A stretch of DNA of 64,000 nt from Papilionanthe hookeriana x Papilionanthe teres (Eukaryota; Streptophyta; Magnoliopsida; Asparagales; Orchidaceae), in contig CM040424.1 in NCBI GenBank assembly GCA_022702705.1, positions 79,239,452 to 79,303,451 of the forward strand. Reading direction: 5' to 3'. Every line of letters begins with the position of its first letter. The first letter of the stretch is position 1. The translations under genes and the position numbers were made by a program. The notes under the pieces are model-generated. The model was not told the origin of the DNA and did no database searches. It saw only the letters and a program-made list of their open reading frames with translations. This document shows positions 62,874 to 64,000 of the stretch, piece by piece.

Positions 62874-62893
62874 TTGTGCCGTTGCCGAGGATC
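62874..62893 (+). other. Primer-binding site, tRNA-Asp (Athila) type
   Basis: TTGTGCCGTTGCCGAGGATC differs at a few positions from the well-known Athila site TGGCGCCGTTGCCGGGGA, complementary to tRNA-Asp. It follows the LTR end by six bases (AGTTTT), the usual Athila spacing. Confidence 0.75.
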
Positions 62894-62983
62894 GCAACGG
62901 TTGATATTGACTTTTAGGAGGATTTTAGTTGAAGTTTTTAGTCTTAGACTTGGAATATTGTAGTGTCGTAAAAACTATTTTGT

Positions 62984-64000
62984 GTGAAAAGTGTTTTTTG
63001 TATGAAAAAGTGTTGTGAAGAAATTATTTGTGTAAAAAACAAGGTGTTTGTGAAAATGTTTTCTTGTGTTGAAAATATTTTTTGTTTAATTATTAATGTG
63101 TTGTATGTTGTGTTATGTATGCGAACTAAAAGATTTGCAGTACATGTGTCTTATGATCCCGAGTTAGAAAAAAGAAAAAATAAATAAAAAAACTGACAGA
63201 GCTTGAAAAGATTAATGATTTATATATGATTGAGAATGTGTCGATCTGTCATTATTCCAACTTTGCTTCAATAAAGGACAACATGAATTATATATACAGA
63301 TATTTAACGGATGAAAGAGATAAATGGGAGATAAGAGATAGCAGATATGTAAGTTTTTCGACCACACAGTTAAATCCTACGTCGAAGCACTTACATTATT
63401 TTATATGTGCAAAATTGCTCCCAACTATGAAAATCAGTAAAGTAACTAAGGAGTGTGTTATTTTGAACTATTATATTCAAATGGAGATGCATGTTGATGT
63501 TGGTTCAATAATTGTTAAGTCTGCTTTGGGATTGATCTTTCATAGATCAAAGTATGGGCTTAAACATTCTTCCACCATATTTCTCCTTTGCAGTCATTCA
63601 CAAGTACCATATGAGAATTAGGAAAGAGTACTTCTACCTTGGAAGCCTATAAACCCAACAAATGAACATAGTAACCAGGTAGGTGATATGAATGACATGA
63701 GTATCATTGAAGATCAACCATCTCAGAGTTCGACACCTATTCCTCCTTAATTTCCTGAAAGTTCACATATCATCTTGAAGAAAATTAAGAAATTGGAGAA
63801 GGAATTTCAACACATGATGAATGCAATCAACAATCTATCTGACTTTTTTGATCATCTGGATTGGAGAATGAAGGAACACTTTGATCATTCTGGGTATCTC
63901 GAAGGAAGTTTGATGCGAATGATGAAAATTAAAGTTGGACTAAGGAGGATTCTACTGAATAATTCCCGTTTCGTCCATTCTACCATCTATCCGTTCACGC
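62984..64000 (+). pseudogene. Athila-type first coding region, two in-frame stops, cut by window end
   Basis: From 63226 an open frame encodes a segment with FSTTQLNPTSKHLHYFICAK, then LLPTMKISKVTKECVILNYY and MHVDVGSII. This resembles the domain called putative plant transposon protein, found in Athila-like elements. The same frame continues after TAG (63619-63621) and TAA (about 63748-63750), then reads HIILKKIKKLEKEFQHMMNA, a coiled-coil-like stretch, so the two stops are nonsense changes rather than the natural end. A separate open frame at 62984-63187 (ending VSYDPELEKRKNK) may be the start of the same region in another frame. Function unknown; the copy looks inactive. Confidence 0.6.

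Noticed and set aside
1..64000. tRNA, rRNA or organellar insertions
   Set aside because: None seen. The only tRNA-like matches are short retroelement primer sites.

Overview
This window is nuclear DNA from a flowering plant, probably a eudicot with a TE-rich genome. The evidence is spliced genes with GT/AG introns, a 494-codon DUF674 gene, an 11-exon class IV HD-ZIP homeobox gene, and several plant retrotransposon lineages (Tat/Ogre, Athila-like, Copia) with their typical primer-binding sites and target-site duplications. No prokaryotic, organellar or CRISPR content was seen.

Layout. 1-6.7 kb: a tandem duplication carrying a DUF674 gene. The left copy is cut by the window edge; the right copy is complete at 3819-5479. 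6.7-16.5 kb: AT-rich intergenic DNA with a (CT)39 microsatellite, a duplicated promoter-like segment (8640-9172 and 14484-15061), one CACTA-type terminus, a complete but non-autonomous Copia-type element on the minus strand (11115-13823, TSD GATGT) and a hAT-type element with an 8-bp TSD (15282-15968). 16.6-24.0 kb, minus strand: an apparently intact HDG5/ROC3-like HD-ZIP IV transcription factor of 815 residues. Its introns contain two solo LTRs of the same Copia family (TSDs AGAAA and CTAGT) and a Tourist-like MITE. 24.0-28.0 kb: promoter region, a decayed GRF-type zinc-finger fragment, and an Athila-like solo LTR on the minus strand inside an older element.

28.0-55.7 kb: one giant Ty3/gypsy element of the Tat/Ogre type, 27,706 bp long, with 7.4-kb LTRs and a perfect 5-bp TSD (AGGGG). 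It has a tRNA-Arg-type PBS, an ORF1-like region, gag, protease, RT, two RNase H modules and integrase. It also has an unrecognised coding region after integrase and a 14-copy array of an 82-bp repeat before the 3' LTR. All reading frames are broken by many small changes. Many of these changes, and many differences between the two LTRs, fall on CAG/CTG triplets and create CG dinucleotides. That looks more like a base-calling artefact at CHG-methylated cytosines than ordinary decay. 55.7-56.9 kb is an inverted, diverged relative of the same LTR. 56.9-61.0 kb is AT-rich DNA without recognisable genes. 61.0-64.0 kb is the 5' part of an Athila-like element (LTR, PBS, first coding region with two in-frame stops) that runs off the window.

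Only the DUF674 gene and the HD-ZIP IV gene look like functional host genes. All exon boundaries were derived by hand from splice signals, reading phase and family knowledge. No alignment or search was run.
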